Shown: positions 45,789-56,895, numbered from the stretch's first letter. The stretch: DNA of 64,000 nt from Vanessa cardui (GCF_905220365.1 NC_061133.1:11894171-11958170); one strand, 5' to 3'. Program-made: numbers and translations. Notes: a model not told the origin generated them from the letters alone.

Positions 45789-48700
45789 TTTTTTTTTCAG
45801 CCTTTTTCCGTCCACTGCTGGACGAAAGCCTCCCCCATAGAACGCCAACCATCCCGATCTTGGGCAGTCCGCATCCATCCCGTGCCCGCAACCTTCTTCA
45901 AATCGTCGGTCCATCTTGTCACAGGGCGCCCTACACTAAGTTTGCCTAAGCACGGTCTCCACTCTAACACGTGTCGGCTCCATCGGTCATCAATGCGTCT
46001 GGAGACATGACCAGCCCACTTCCACTTCAGCGAGCTAATTCTCCGCGCGATGTCGGTAACTTTAGTTCTCTGCCGAATGTCCTCATTTCGGATTCTATCG
46101 CCCAGAGAAACCCCAAGCATCGCGCGTTCCATCGCTCGCTGAGCGACTTTAAGTTTGTGGACCAGTCCTACGGTGAGTGTCCACGTTTCGGCACCGTAAG
46201 TCATTACAGGTAGGACGCACTGATTAAAGACCCTGGTCTTAAGCGACTGTGGGATCGACGATTCAAAAATATGACGCAACTTCCCGAATGCCACCCAGCC
46301 CCAACGTATTCTTCTTTTAGGCCCCTTCTCAAAGTTGTGCCGGCCAAGTTGTATAGTTTGGCTCAGGTAGATATATTCCTGCACAACTTCAAGTGGAGAG
46401 CCATTTACGACCACTGGTCCCGGGCATACATGATTGTTTGGCATAATTTTGGTCTTTTCAATGTTCATCCCGAGACCTACTCGTCTCGAAGAATCGCTCA
46501 GGCTGTTTAGCATCTCTTCCAAATCCTGCAGAGTCTCCGCCATGATGACAATGTCGTCGGCAAATCGCAGATGTGTAATGTGTTGGCCATTGATATTAAT
46601 GCCGCGTCCGTTCCAATCGAGCGTTTTGAAGACGTCCTCCAATGCATTGGTAAAAAGTTTCGGGGAGATTACATCCCCCTGTCTTACCCCGCGATGCAAT
46701 TGGATTGGTCTTGTGCTCTGATCTTGTACTTGGACGGTCATGGTTGCGGCTTCGTACAAACACTTCAACACCTGGATATACCGATAGTCAATTAGGCACC
46801 TCTGCATGGATTCCAGAACAGCCCGGGTCTCAATGGTATCGAAGGCTTTTTCGTAGTCCACAAACGCTAGGCATAGAGGCTGATTATATTCCTCGGTCTT
46901 CTGTATTATTTGCCTAAGTGTGTGTATGTGATCTACGGTACTGAAGCCTTTTCGAAACCCAGCCTGCTCAACGGGTTGGAAGTCATCGAATTTCCGGGCA
47001 AGACGATTCGTGATTACCCTCGAAAACAACTTGTAAACATGGCTTAAAAGTGAAATGGGGCGGTAGTTCTTCAGAAGAGCTTTATCACCCCTCTTGAAAA
47101 ATAGAACCACCACACTTCTGCTCCATGTCTTCGATGTAGTACCATTATGGAGGACAGAATTGAAGATGTTAGCCAGCTCTCTCAGAACTGGTGTGCCTCC
47201 TGCTTTAAGAAGCTCTGAGTTAATTCCGTCATCTCCTGGAGCCTTGTTGTTTCCAAGTTGTCCGAGAGCAATACTAATCTCGCCCAAATCGATGTCGGGA
47301 AGATCGTCTGATAGGTGGCGTGTCAGTCTGGCTCGTGGGTCATCCGCACTGTGGGACTCAGGTGGAGGTACTCGTGATGAGTATAAATCGCCATAGTACT
47401 TTTCGACTTCAGCGAGAATCTCTGGTTTTGAGGTGACGGTTGTGCCTTGTGTGGTTCTGAGTTTTGTTAGGTGACAACAGTAGGTATGTGACTTTGCAAG
47501 AACCTTTGAGCCCCTATTGAGTGCTATGGCATCTTCAATATTCCGGGTATTAGCTCGTCTTGTGTCACGCCTTATTAGTTTTTTAACCTTCCTGTTAAGT
47601 GCCTGGCACTCAGATGGCGTCATATTCTGCTGTTCTTGTCTCCTCGTCATATCGTTCAGAGTCTCGCCTGATAGCTTCGACTTATGTCCATTGCTCTTTT
47701 GTCGAAAGTAATTTTGGCCCACTTCACGGATGACACGCACCAGACTATTGGTGGCGTCGTCAATGTCCTGCCTGGTTTCCAGCATGGCATATCGATTCTG
47801 TAGTTCCAACTGGAAGCTTTCGCAACCAGCTTCGACTTGGGGCTGAGTTGGTCTAAGAGTCGACTTCATTAACCGCGATCGTTCGATTTTAGTGTTAATA
47901 TTCAGGGTGCCTCTGACCAGGCGGTGATCACTTCCAGTGTTTACCCTGTTGATCACGGAGACATCCCTGAATATTTGGCGCTTATTGGATAAAATGAAGT
48001 CGATCTCATTCATCGCTGTGTTATCGGGGCTTCGCCAGGTCCGAAGTGGACCTTTGGGGCTTTTTCTGGAAAAATGAATTCATGAAATGAAATAATCCCT
48101 GAGCCTCAAGGAAGTTTACCAGCATTTGCCCCCGATGATTCCTGTGCCCATAGCCGAATTTTCCTACCCTCGATTCACCATCTTCTTGTACTCCCACTTT
48201 GGCATTGAAGTCACCCATAACAATTGTGTAGAAGGTAGTGGTACGAGACATAGCTTTCAATATGTCTTCGTACATGGCTTCGACCTTTTCGTCAGTGTAT
48301 GTAGACGTTGGGGCATACACTTGTATTACCTTCAAGGCATACCTCTCGGTTATCTTTAAGACAAGGTATGCCACCCTTGCCGACACACTGCCAACCTCCA
48401 CGACATTGCTTCTGAGTGACTTGTGGATCAAAAAGCCGACGCCACCTTGGGATGGTTGGTGTCCTTCTCGGAAGTAGAGAAAGTGAACGGAATCTAGTGT
48501 CATCATGTCCTCGCCCTGTCTTCGGATTTCTGATAGTCCTACTATATCCCAGTTAATACGACTTAACTCTACTTCCAATTCTGTCAGGTGTTCGTCCAGC
48601 CGCAGAGAGCGTCCATTATACGTGGCCAGAAACAGTCGCCGTTTGTGGTACCCTGCCGTAGCCCGGGGATTCTAAGCACCCCCCATCGCACCGTTACCAT

Positions 48701-49017
48701 GGCCGGTACCGTGGCCAGGAATAGTGCGATTACCGGGAATTGGGGGCCGTGAATTTGTGTCGTCGCTCATAGGGGGGTTTTTGCCTTAGTCACCGCGCTT
48801 GGCAGGCGGGTTGGTGACCGCAGTGGCTGGAATCTTTCACTAATAGCGCTGCTGCCGCTATCAGGATTAGAATTTTCGGATTTCAGCATTTGTGTGGTTA
48901 TACCGCCACGATTTCGGTCGCCAGAGCCTCGTTCGTTGATTAGCAGGATGCACCACGAGCAGGTGAGGTTAACGGTAGGGAGCCTAGGTTGTTGTCGACT
49001 CCACTTACACCCTTCAG
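45789..49017 (-). mobile_element. RTE-clade non-LTR retrotransposon, essentially full length
   Basis: About 3.2 kb, the usual size of RTE/BovB-type elements. It has a 247-base 5' leader, a single endonuclease-reverse transcriptase frame (48770-45797) and an abrupt 3' end in which the stop TGA (45799-45797) is followed only by an A-run. A 9-bp direct repeat (TCAGTCTAT) brackets it, so both ends seem real. It lies head-on against Helitron H2 at 49030. Apart from two lesions it looks young. Confidence 0.85.
45797..48770 (-). pseudogene. RTE endonuclease-reverse transcriptase, two lesions
   Basis: The enzyme nicks target DNA and copies the element RNA from the nick. The frame starts MSDDTNSRPP at 48770 and meets TAG at 48674-48672 after 32 codons. 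It resumes as the apurinic-like endonuclease (LFLATYNGRSL, GLSEIRR, GGVGFLI, VMGDFNAKVG). A frameshift at about 48038-48050, between PQR and TWRSPD, moves it into the 738-codon frame ending at 45797. In that frame NEIDFI and the catalytic SDH (28-30) finish the endonuclease. The polymerase follows: NNKAPGDDGI (255-264), AFVDYEKAFD (383-392), RGVRQGDVISP (441-451) and FADD (484-487), all intact. The C-terminal domain keeps WKWAGHVSRR and WTDDLKKVAG. It is codon-rich and GC-richer than the surroundings. About 990 codons in total, normal for the family. Confidence 0.9.
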
Positions 49018-49026
49018 TCAGTCTAT
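49018..49026. repeat. Target-site duplication, high-coordinate side of RTE
   Basis: TCAGTCTAT, matching 45780-45788. Confidence 0.7.
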
Positions 49027-49029
49027 ACT

Positions 49030-49470
49030 TCTATACTAATATTATAAATGTGAAAGTACTCTGTCCCATGTTTGCATCATAGTATGGGCATGTAATGTAG
49101 AGGAATGAGGAACATATTTCGAGAAAAGCCTTGAGCATGGATGTGGCGGGTACAGAGGTAGAGGACGACCAAGGAAACGATGGATGGATTGTGTGAAAGA
49201 GGATATAGTTAGAAAGAATGTTACTTGTGAGATGACGTCTGACAGAGAAAGGAGAAGACATGCTGCGGCGACACCTAATAATATTGGGATAAGGGCAGGA
49301 GGATGATGACTCTGTCCCTTTCCGTCGCTCTTTCACAGCCGATCCAATAAATTGACTTTGACGAAGAATGAAGAAAATTTTGGTATGAAGAAAACTTGAA
49401 CTCCAAGGGAGGCTTTACTTTTTTTGCCTGACACATGACAACAAACCCCTAAAACGTGAGCGACAACTAG
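49030..49470 (+). mobile_element. Helitron-like element H2 with a nested non-LTR fragment
   Basis: Starts TCTATACTAATATTATAAAT and ends GCGACAACTAG followed by T. The base before TC is T rather than A, perhaps because of the neighbouring insertion. Its interior reads ACTCTGTCCC, a 241-bp insert, ACTCTGTCCC again, then CTTTGACG, CTTGAACTCCAAGGGAGGC and TGCCTGACACATGACAAC. Confidence 0.7.
49068..49308 (+). pseudogene. 5'-truncated non-LTR 3' end inside Helitron H2
   Basis: Reads RGRGRPRKRWMDCVKEDIV then TSDRERRRHAAATPN and a stop within GGAGGATGATGA, the typical C-terminus and tail of an RTE-like reverse transcriptase different from the one at 45789-49017. Perfect 10-bp target duplication ACTCTGTCCC (49058-49067, 49309-49318). 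Confidence 0.8.
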
Positions 49471-50192
49471 TATAAATATATTCAAAGCAAATAAGAAAAT
49501 ATGGACACATATTTGTATTAAGAAAAATAACAGATGATACCATAATCAAATAACTCAATCGAAATCATTCAATAAAGTTAAGACATACGCTCCGCTTGTA
49601 AATATTTAAAGGCGTCCCTTGAAGTAGGTTAGCGCAGCAATAAAAAAATCGGGAGTCGTAATTCAGTTCAGAATAAAATTACGGCTTGGTACAGAAAAAA
49701 GGCAAAAGCGATTTCAATTGTCCATAAGAGCATTTAAAGTTCCCAAGATATCTCTTCGATGTATATAATGATGACTTATCAAGCAGCTCTATCTCCAGTC
49801 AAATTACCTATTATATAAAAATAACACTAATGTTGAAAATAAAAGAGTATTTGGTCTTCGTTTTTGTACACGTATAAATCAACAACCATCATCGGATAAT
49901 CCAACAAAAATTGTCTCCTTACATTTTGTATGTCCTTTATACGAAATTAACAATCACTATGATATAGCAACTTTTTGTCATTTACACTTAATGAACATAT
50001 ACATTTGTTTAGATTAAGTTGTTAAGCAGTCACAGTAAATAAGCTTATTTTGGATAGTTATAAAATCAAGGGTTTATATCAGTCATATCAGTGAGTTATC
50101 TTGTCTTTAAAATTTCAAAAATCGATTTTATCTACACTGGATCTTTGAGAACACTATAAGTATATACATACTTATCGTGTTCTGTACACTAA
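49471..50192. other. Stretch without a gene
   Basis: AAGGCGTCCCTTGAAGTAGG then TTAGCGCAGCAATAAAAAAA (about 49608-49650) recurs diverged at about 57937-57977, so an unclassified repeat is present. Confidence 0.4.
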
Positions 50193-50201
50193 TTTTACCA
50201 T

Positions 50202-50503
50202 AAAAAAGTAAAGTAAAGCAACAGCCTGTTCATTTCCCACTGCTGGGATAAGGCCTCCTCTTCCATTAAGGAGAGGGTTTGGAACATATTCCACCACGCT
50301 GTCCCAATGCAGGTTGGTGGAATGCACATGTGGCAGAATTTCGATGCAGTTAGACACATGCAGGTATCCTCACGATGTTTTTGTTCAACAACTAGCATGA
50401 GATGAATTATAAACACAAATGAAAATTCAGTGGTGCTTGCCTGGGTTAGAACCCGTAATCAACGTTTAAGATGCACGTGTTCTAACCACTGGGCCATCTC
50501 ATC
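50202..50503 (-). mobile_element. SINE-A copy with 9-bp target duplication
   Basis: Complete copy; direct repeat TTTTACCAT at 50193-50201 and 50504-50512. B box slightly changed (GGGTTCTAACCC on the minus strand). Confidence 0.88.
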
Positions 50504-50512
50504 TTTTACCAT

Positions 50513-50862
50513 GTATATCATAATTTATTTACACACAATATATTCTATTTCTTTCATCGCTTATGACATAGGTCGTAAATTTAGGCCGCTTACCAATTTT
50601 GTATCCGAATCACCATTTTATCTACGACAGACGATAACCTATCTTGTGGACTATGTGTTGAATAAGAATCTACCATAATTTATTTAAAATAACATGTGTT
50701 ACGAATATGAGAAAAGTTATTGATAATAACACTTCTGTTTCGTATGTTATTCAGCAGCATATAAATAATAATAATTATTATATCCGTAAATATATAATAA
50801 TAATAATGTTTAGTATAGGATTTTTAACAAACATCCACCAGTTAGGATGTAGCAAGCAGCAA
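50513..50862. other. No gene recognised
   Basis: AT-rich with an (AAT)n-rich patch at 50765-50810. Confidence 0.4.
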
Positions 50863-51440
50863 AACTCAAACTCAAATAACTTTATTCAATATAGAAGCAT
50901 TACACTTTCTTATTGATGGTCAATTGAGACCCTATCACCGTTCAGAAAAGAAAATACCTGAGAAGAACCGGCGAAAGAAACTCAGCGGTTTTTTTTTTGT
51001 TTGTTTGTCTCATATATTATATAAACAATTCAATATGAGATGAAATAGCCAGGAAGCGATCGTTTTGATTCCCAAGGCGTGCTATCGATCATACACTCAT
51101 TACTTGTACCTTTTGCACACAAGCGTTCCTTAATATTTTTTTTAAATTTGGCAACAGAGGCATTTTGAACGCTTTCTGGAGTTACTGACTCTATGTAGTC
51201 GAGTAACAGGAGTAACAAGTTTGTGTTTGTTCCTGGTACCAGTGCTATGAATATCACATTTTCTCATGAAATCATTAATATTTTTCCGTACATACATAAC
51301 ATTGCATAATATATATTGAGAAGCAACAGTCAATATCTTGATTTCTTTAAATTTATTCCTTAACGATTCTTTAGCTCCTAGGTTATAGATTGCGCGAATA
51401 GCCCTCTTCTGTAGCTCAAATTTAGTATGAATAGCGGCTG
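50863..51440 (-). pseudogene. 5'-truncated CR1/Jockey-like non-LTR retrotransposon
   Basis: On the minus strand the last part of a reverse transcriptase is readable across two frames: ELQKRAIRAIYNLGAKESL, ILTVASQYILCNVMYVRKN, GTRNKHKLVTPVTRLHRVS, then after frameshifts PESVQNASVAKFKKNIKER. The 3' untranslated region follows (CTGAGTTTCTTTCGCCGG, TTCTTCTCAGG), ending in TTATTTGAGTTTGAGTTT, a known style of lepidopteran LINE tail. Frameshifted and truncated, so inactive. The exact clade is tentative. Confidence 0.75.
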
Positions 51441-51575
51441 CTTAAAACATATTAACGTATTCTCGAGCATAAGTGCTTAAACTCAATTATACTCTTTATT
51501 AACTCTTTATTAACAAACATTGATTTAATACATTTATGTGCTTTCCGAGGCACAGTCGTATAAATATTCCCAATA

Positions 51576-51772
51576 TGTCCGGTTTGAAGGGTGAGTGAGC
51601 CAGTGTAACTACAGGCACAAGGGACGTAACATCTTAGTTCCCAAGGTTGGTGGCACATTGACGATGTAAGGAATAGTTAATATTTCTTACAGCGTCATTG
51701 TCTATGGGTGATGGTGACCACTTACCATCAGGTGGCCCATATGCTCGTCCGCCAACGAATACCATAAAAAAA
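51576..51772 (-). repeat. Repeat C copy, truncated
   Basis: TCCGGTTTGAAGGGTGAGTG, CACAAGGGACGTAACATC and CCATCAGGTGGCCCATATGC to ATACCATAAAAAAAT (plus sense). Confidence 0.7.
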
Positions 51773-53682
51773 TTTAATCAAAGCAAACGACTATTGGTTA
51801 ACAGAAAATTTTGAAAACATTTTGGGCTAGAATTTGAACTTTGGTATTTAGTATTTGCAGGCAGTAGAATATAGTCACTAAAATACTAAAAAGACTTACA
51901 CATATTTTGCTGAAAATAGTGGTTTAATATATTGCAAAAATAAATTAAATTATCGCATTCAGTAATAATATAGAAAATAAAAGATATATAAAAAAGAATC
52001 TATTTTTTCTAATCAATAAATTAGTCTGTTTGTTAAATATTTAAGTTAATATCATCACTGATGCTAGCTTCACTGAATATAATTGTTAAATGACGATTCA
52101 AAAGAGCTTCTAAAAGCTTACTTGAATAAAGTACTTTCATTACTTTCATTTACTACAATTTATTTTTAGCATAATATAGTTGTTATTATGATTATTTTAA
52201 AAACTTATTTTATAAACAATAACAATGTTAACTTCCTCATTCCAGAAAGGTTATTCGGTTATTCGAAAAGGCATTTAATAGTTTACTTTCAAACTGATTT
52301 ACCAAAATAAAACAATGACCAACTGACACAAATAAAACGTATTTGATGTGGACGACCAAAGCCACAAAAATCCTCGCTTGCGGTTTTGTTATAAAATTAA
52401 ATAATGTTGAACAATTTCCATATTTTCCACAAGTAGTTACAGAACTAAATTTTATCAAATTACGTACTATTCTATATATTCTATTCATATTTCCCTTTAT
52501 CTTATAACAATACAAGCTGCGCCCACGACTCCGTACGCATTTGAATTTAACAAAAAAGTTATTGTTATTTTCGCAGATATTAGTTTAACTTATTATTTAT
52601 ATTTAGGCAGCTTTTGTGATATTGAGTCGTTGGTAGGAGGCACGTGAGGAACGGCGGAGTGATGGTATGCGCGAGGACTGCCCGTGGAAGTGGACAGTAT
52701 TTGGACAATACAGGTTGACTTTATTATTATTTTATATATAATATTATAATAAAAGTAGCATTAGTAATGACTAAGGCTACTTAGTCAGTGAAAATCCAAT
52801 CCAATCCGTTCCAAATCTGTTCCAAAGACTGTATTTGTGACAATTCAAAAAATCATAATCTAAAATATATTAGTAAGTTTAGTATACACAAATATTAATA
52901 TATATATATGTATATCCTGCAAACAATATACACAGCGAAACAGACGACAGATAATAATTATTTGTTTCGTTTTATAATAATTAGATGCTTCTTTTCTTAA
53001 TTATTATTATAGTTATAAAATAATTATTAACACGAAGTCCCGTACCTCACCGTATTGCCTCCACTGGTAGATAGTTTGTTCGTTTCAGAATATTCCTTCT
53101 TATCATTAGTTCGATGGATGGATACAATTGCGCGTGATTAATTAAAATGACTTTATTTTTATTACTCATTGTGAGTTAAAAGAGGCTTTTTTCTTTTCTC
53201 CATCCAACTACTTTGGCAGATTGTCGTCCTGATGAAAGTGTTGTAATCATCCTAATTGTTCTCGCTATTTCAAGCGATTTTCCTCATTCCGTTTCCATGG
53301 GAATAAGCTTTTGTGTAATACAATTCTCTCGTTATGCTAATGATATGTTAAGAAAACGTAAAATTTTGCGATTCGAATGAGCGTTATGAAGGTACTATTT
53401 GCTGATTATTATTCGTAATTATTTATGTATTGTTGTATTTAAGTTAATCCGTTTCAGGCATTGATAGAGTTAATATGACGTTTTCTAAAGTAAGCATAGT
53501 ATTGTCAAAATATGACGTATTATTACAAAAATATGTGCATAGTCAAAAACTGATCTGAGATGATATTTTGACCAGGAAGATATCATAAGTAATTGTAAAG
53601 TAGATGTGAATAGTTAATTAAATAGTTTCACATTTTTTGTACCCACCAGAATATACATACTGTCTTACTACCAGTTTATCTT
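51773..53682. other. Stretch without a supported gene
   Basis: A CR1-like tail remnant lies at about 52060-52150 (AAATGACGATTCAAAAGAGC, TACTTGAATAAAGTAC). A repeat fragment lies at about 52513-52560 (AGCTGCGCCCACGACTCCG). A GC-rich spot at 52615-52715 contains CACGTG and an ATG frame of 17 codons before CAG|GTTGAC, too weak to call an exon. Confidence 0.4.
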
Positions 53683-53861
53683 ACATCACATACATTACTC
53701 TGATCCTAATGTAAGTAGCTAAAGCACTTGTGTTGTGAAAAATCAGAAGTAACGAAGGTACCACTAATAGCCGAGACAACATAGAAAACTAATTATAATA
53801 TACATCGACTTGGCCTACCCATGAAAACCGGTGTACACACCACTCGACCACGGAGGTCGTC
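53683..53861 (-). mobile_element. SINE-B copy
   Basis: Body and head in minus orientation: ACATCACATACATTACTCTG, AGTAGCTAAAGCACTTGTG, ACCGGTGTACACACCACTCG and ACCACGGAGGTCGTC. The B box segment is deleted (GACTTGGCCTACCC). Confidence 0.7.
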
Positions 53862-53962
53862 ATTAGCGATATTATCAAATGAAGAATCATGTTTCAATTT
53901 TAAATGTGCAGTTTTTAAAGAAAAATATCCTATTGGTCTAGGGATCTCAATTTACAAAAACA

Positions 53963-54176
53963 TGACAGCCTGTAAATTTTCCACTGCAAGGCTAAGGCCT
54001 CCTCTCTCTTTGAGGAGAAGGTATGGAACTGCTCAAATGCGGGTTGATGGATACACAAAATTAGTCACATGCAGGTTTCATCTTGATATTTTCCTTCATA
54101 GCCGAACACGAGATGAATTATAAACACAAACTAACACAAAGATGTACGTGTATTATCTACCGGACCATCTCGGCTC
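53963..54176 (-). mobile_element. SINE-A copy with internal deletions
   Basis: Tail and body are clear. The CCACCACGCTGTTCC part is shortened and the B-box region is lost (AACACAAAGATGTACG). Confidence 0.7.
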
Positions 54177-54554
54177 TCTGATCTCAATATCGGTCTGGAA
54201 AAGAAGGCGTCTTCTGAAACCATCCCTGATGAAAGACTGCCCATATTATCTGGTTTTATCCTGATTTTTCTTTTATCTAGTAATAAATACCTGCTTGATC
54301 AATATTATAGATATACCGATAACGCTTTCAAATTCAATGATTTAGTTGTAACAGGGGTGTGACGCATATTAATTCAGTAGAAGACGAAACCTCAGAGAAC
54401 CGAATTGTCGTCTATGGTCGAATTTAATTATCCATGGGCAACATTTCTACAGAGAAATCCTTCGATTTAACTATAAACCAATTATCAACTCATCCTTTTG
54501 AATGTGTAACGACTTCACTTAACAATAAAGTCGTCTAACATAGTGCAGTGCCAT
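54177..54554. other. No gene recognised
   Basis: Spacer between two SINE-A copies; nothing else supported. Confidence 0.4.
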
Positions 54555-54737
54555 AACAGCCTGAATATTTCCCAATGCTGGTCTAAGGCCCCCATTGAGG
54601 GTGTTAGGAGCATGAAGTCTGAAGCGCAAGAATAAGTTATGAGATGAATTATAAACATAAATTTAGTGGTGCTTGCCTGGGTTTGAACCCGCAATCATCG
54701 GTTAAGATGTACGCGTTCTTACCACTGTACCATCTCC
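54555..54737 (-). mobile_element. SINE-A copy, middle deleted
   Basis: Tail AACAGCCTGAATATTTCCC, then a shortened body, then a well-kept head (GGGTTTGAACCCGCAATCAT in plus sense). Confidence 0.7.
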
Positions 54738-54788
54738 ATATATATAATATACCACTCCACATATATACACCCTTAAGTTGATAAGTTG

Positions 54789-54910
54789 ATAAGTTGATAA
54801 CATGAAAATGTACGGTACTTCCCCGGATAAGAAGCAATTTCTTCGGTCAATATTGACTTAATTCCGTTGTCTATGTACTAGTGAAGACATAAAGTGTTCT
54901 TTTAAGCCTG

Positions 54911-54980
<70 letters not shown>

Positions 54981-55135
54981 CAGGCTTTTATATATATATA
55001 TATATATATATAACAGGCTTAAAAGAACACTTTATGTCTTCACTAGTACATAGACAACGGAATTAAGTCAATATTGACCGAAGAAATTGCTTCTTATCCG
55101 GGGAAGTACCGTACATTTTCATGTTATCAACTTAT
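54789..55135. repeat. Perfect palindrome, 122-bp arms around a (TA)n core
   Basis: 54789-54910 and 55014-55135 are exact reverse complements over all 122 positions, and the match runs on into TA repeats on both sides. The core (54911-55013) is (TA)n with one extra inner AACAGGCTTT (54979-54988). The arms hold no open frame and no known family. A triplicated TTGATAAG-type run just outside the left arm is absent on the right. Confidence 0.95.
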
Positions 55136-55655
55136 GTCTCTCGTTTAGCCTTGTATTAAACAGCGTTTTTTCTTAAACCCGCCTTGTAACATATATCCCC
55201 ACCAACTAGTACCAACATAGCGAGGTGAAATACTTTCAACTGCGTTGGAACATTTACTGATTGTAAATTTTATTTCAAGTACAATACCCTGGAACACCTG
55301 GCTAGTAGAGTAGTAACACTGTTAAGTCCTGAATAACAGTGAAAGCTTAAATTAAAGGCGACTTTAATAAAAACTCTCTCTTATTAGAATTTTCTTTTAA
55401 AAATATTTGAGAAAATAAATTATTTTATACTTTATTTACTAGGCAATATGTATTATAAACGCTAATAATTTTATACACCAATTAAATAAACAAGAGCACA
55501 TGCATGAAAAATTCTTAATGGAGGAATCTAAATAAACAATGTAGATGGCTCTATTAAGGAGTATAAAACATTTCCTTGAAAGCTACACTTGCAGTGATCA
55601 CCTCAAAGAGTCATACGATTTTTTTCATGACACTAATATTAAGCATTTGAAAACT
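55136..55655. other. No gene recognised
   Basis: AT-rich; nothing supported. Confidence 0.4.
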
Positions 55656-55659
55656 TTTT

Positions 55660-55995
55660 GGTGCTCACCCAGATTGAACCTGTGCTTCGATTAAAATTCA
55701 GACATATAACTACTGAGTCACCTCAGTTTCAATCTTTACTAAAATACTGTGAAGCAATATTGACATGACAAATTAAAAAAATGATAAGTAACACACTGAA
55801 CTCTCCTTCTATTGGAGAAGATTTGGAGTTTACCCAAGTGACTCAAATCTGGATTGACACGTGTGGCACATTTTCATAAAGCACGTGCAGATTTCTTAAC
55901 CAGGTTTTTCTTTTCGATCACGAGATCAAAATCCAGTTGTGCTTTCCCGGGCTCGAACTCGGAATCGTCTACATCGTCAAACATCTCGACGATCA
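55660..55995 (-). repeat. Strongly degraded SINE-A-like pieces
   Basis: 55660-55735 resembles a tRNA-like head (GGTGCTCACCCAGATTGAAC, ACTACTGAGTCACCTCAG in plus sense). 55800-55995 resembles another whole copy (CTCTCCTTCTATTGGAGAAG, ACACGTGTGGCACATTTTC, CGGGCTCGAACTCGGAATCG). Old insertions. Confidence 0.5.
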
Positions 55996-56272
55996 CGGCT
56001 TCATTTGGTATAATTTTCACTGTTAATAACAACAAAAATATTTGAAATAAAAATACAATATAAAATGTATTAACTTAAATCTTAAGTATCTTATTTATTT
56101 GAATTACAAGCAAATGTTACGACTGCTTTTGCAGCGAGAATGCATTTAGCTACTTAAACGGGGGACAGTATCCAGCACGCTAACTTTACAGTTATATTTC
56201 ATGTGGCATTAAATTGAGGCTTTATTTTAGGTTTGGGAAATAAATACGATTTTCGTTTTTCATATATCACAG

Positions 56273-56573
56273 TATAGTACGACACAACTTAGATGTAGCG
56301 TCGGCAAAATTCACATCCGTATTAAGTACGCTATCCCAATATTTATTTTTTAGGTGAATATGATCTTTACACAAACGTAATGACTTGTAATATCATATGA
56401 CCTAATATATTCGTTAATTTGACACATCGACATGGTTGAACTAACTCAAGAATCTATAGCGACGAATAGCGTCGAATGGCGCGATAGGGAGCTATTTCTA
56501 TAGGTTGTATAAATCGGCAGTAATCGGTTTTATTTAATTTGCCGGTGCTACATCTAAGTTGTGTCGTACTATA
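56273..56573. mobile_element. MITE with about 39-bp terminal inverted repeats
   Basis: TATAGTACGACACAACTTAG and its continuation ATGTAGCGTCGGCAAAATT at the left are mirrored at the right (AATTTGCCGGTGCTACATC, TAAGTTGTGTCGTACTATA) with about three differences. Length about 300 bp. The TATA at each outer edge would fit a TA target (mariner/Tc1-like), which is inference. Confidence 0.75.
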
Positions 56574-56766
56574 TATGTTTTAAAAAGGATAAAATACTCG
56601 ACCATAACCGTTGTCCAGCTTAGCCACAATACTGAATTTCGATTTATTGAGAATTTATAAACGACTCTATTGTTTTATTGTTATCGTATAACATTTATAT
56701 ATTTTACTGAAATTATATAATATAAAATTACTCGAAAAAATGTTGAATGTTACTGGAAAGTCGCGA

Positions 56767-56895
56767 GTCGAGATCACCTAGTGGTTAAAACGCGTGCATT
56801 TTAACCGATGATGGAATATGCTCCAAACCATCTCCTCAAAGGGAGAGGAGGCCTTTAGCACAGCAGTGGGAATTGACAGGCTGTTGTTGTTGTTA
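56767..56895 (+). mobile_element. SINE-A copy with a large internal deletion
   Basis: Head GAGATCACCTAGTGGTTAAA and TTTTAACCGATGAT is joined directly to GGAATATGCTCCAAACCATC and the tail with (TTG)n. The B box and body are gone, so this copy cannot be transcribed from its own promoter. Confidence 0.8.

Noticed and set aside
46271..47711. Plus-strand open frames of 60-100 codons
   Set aside because: They are antisense shadows of the RTE reverse transcriptase, whose long open frame and motifs are on the minus strand.
52615..52715. GC-rich spot with CACGTG and a short ATG frame before GTTGAC
   Set aside because: The donor is weak and the frame is only 17 codons; no stronger evidence than chance.
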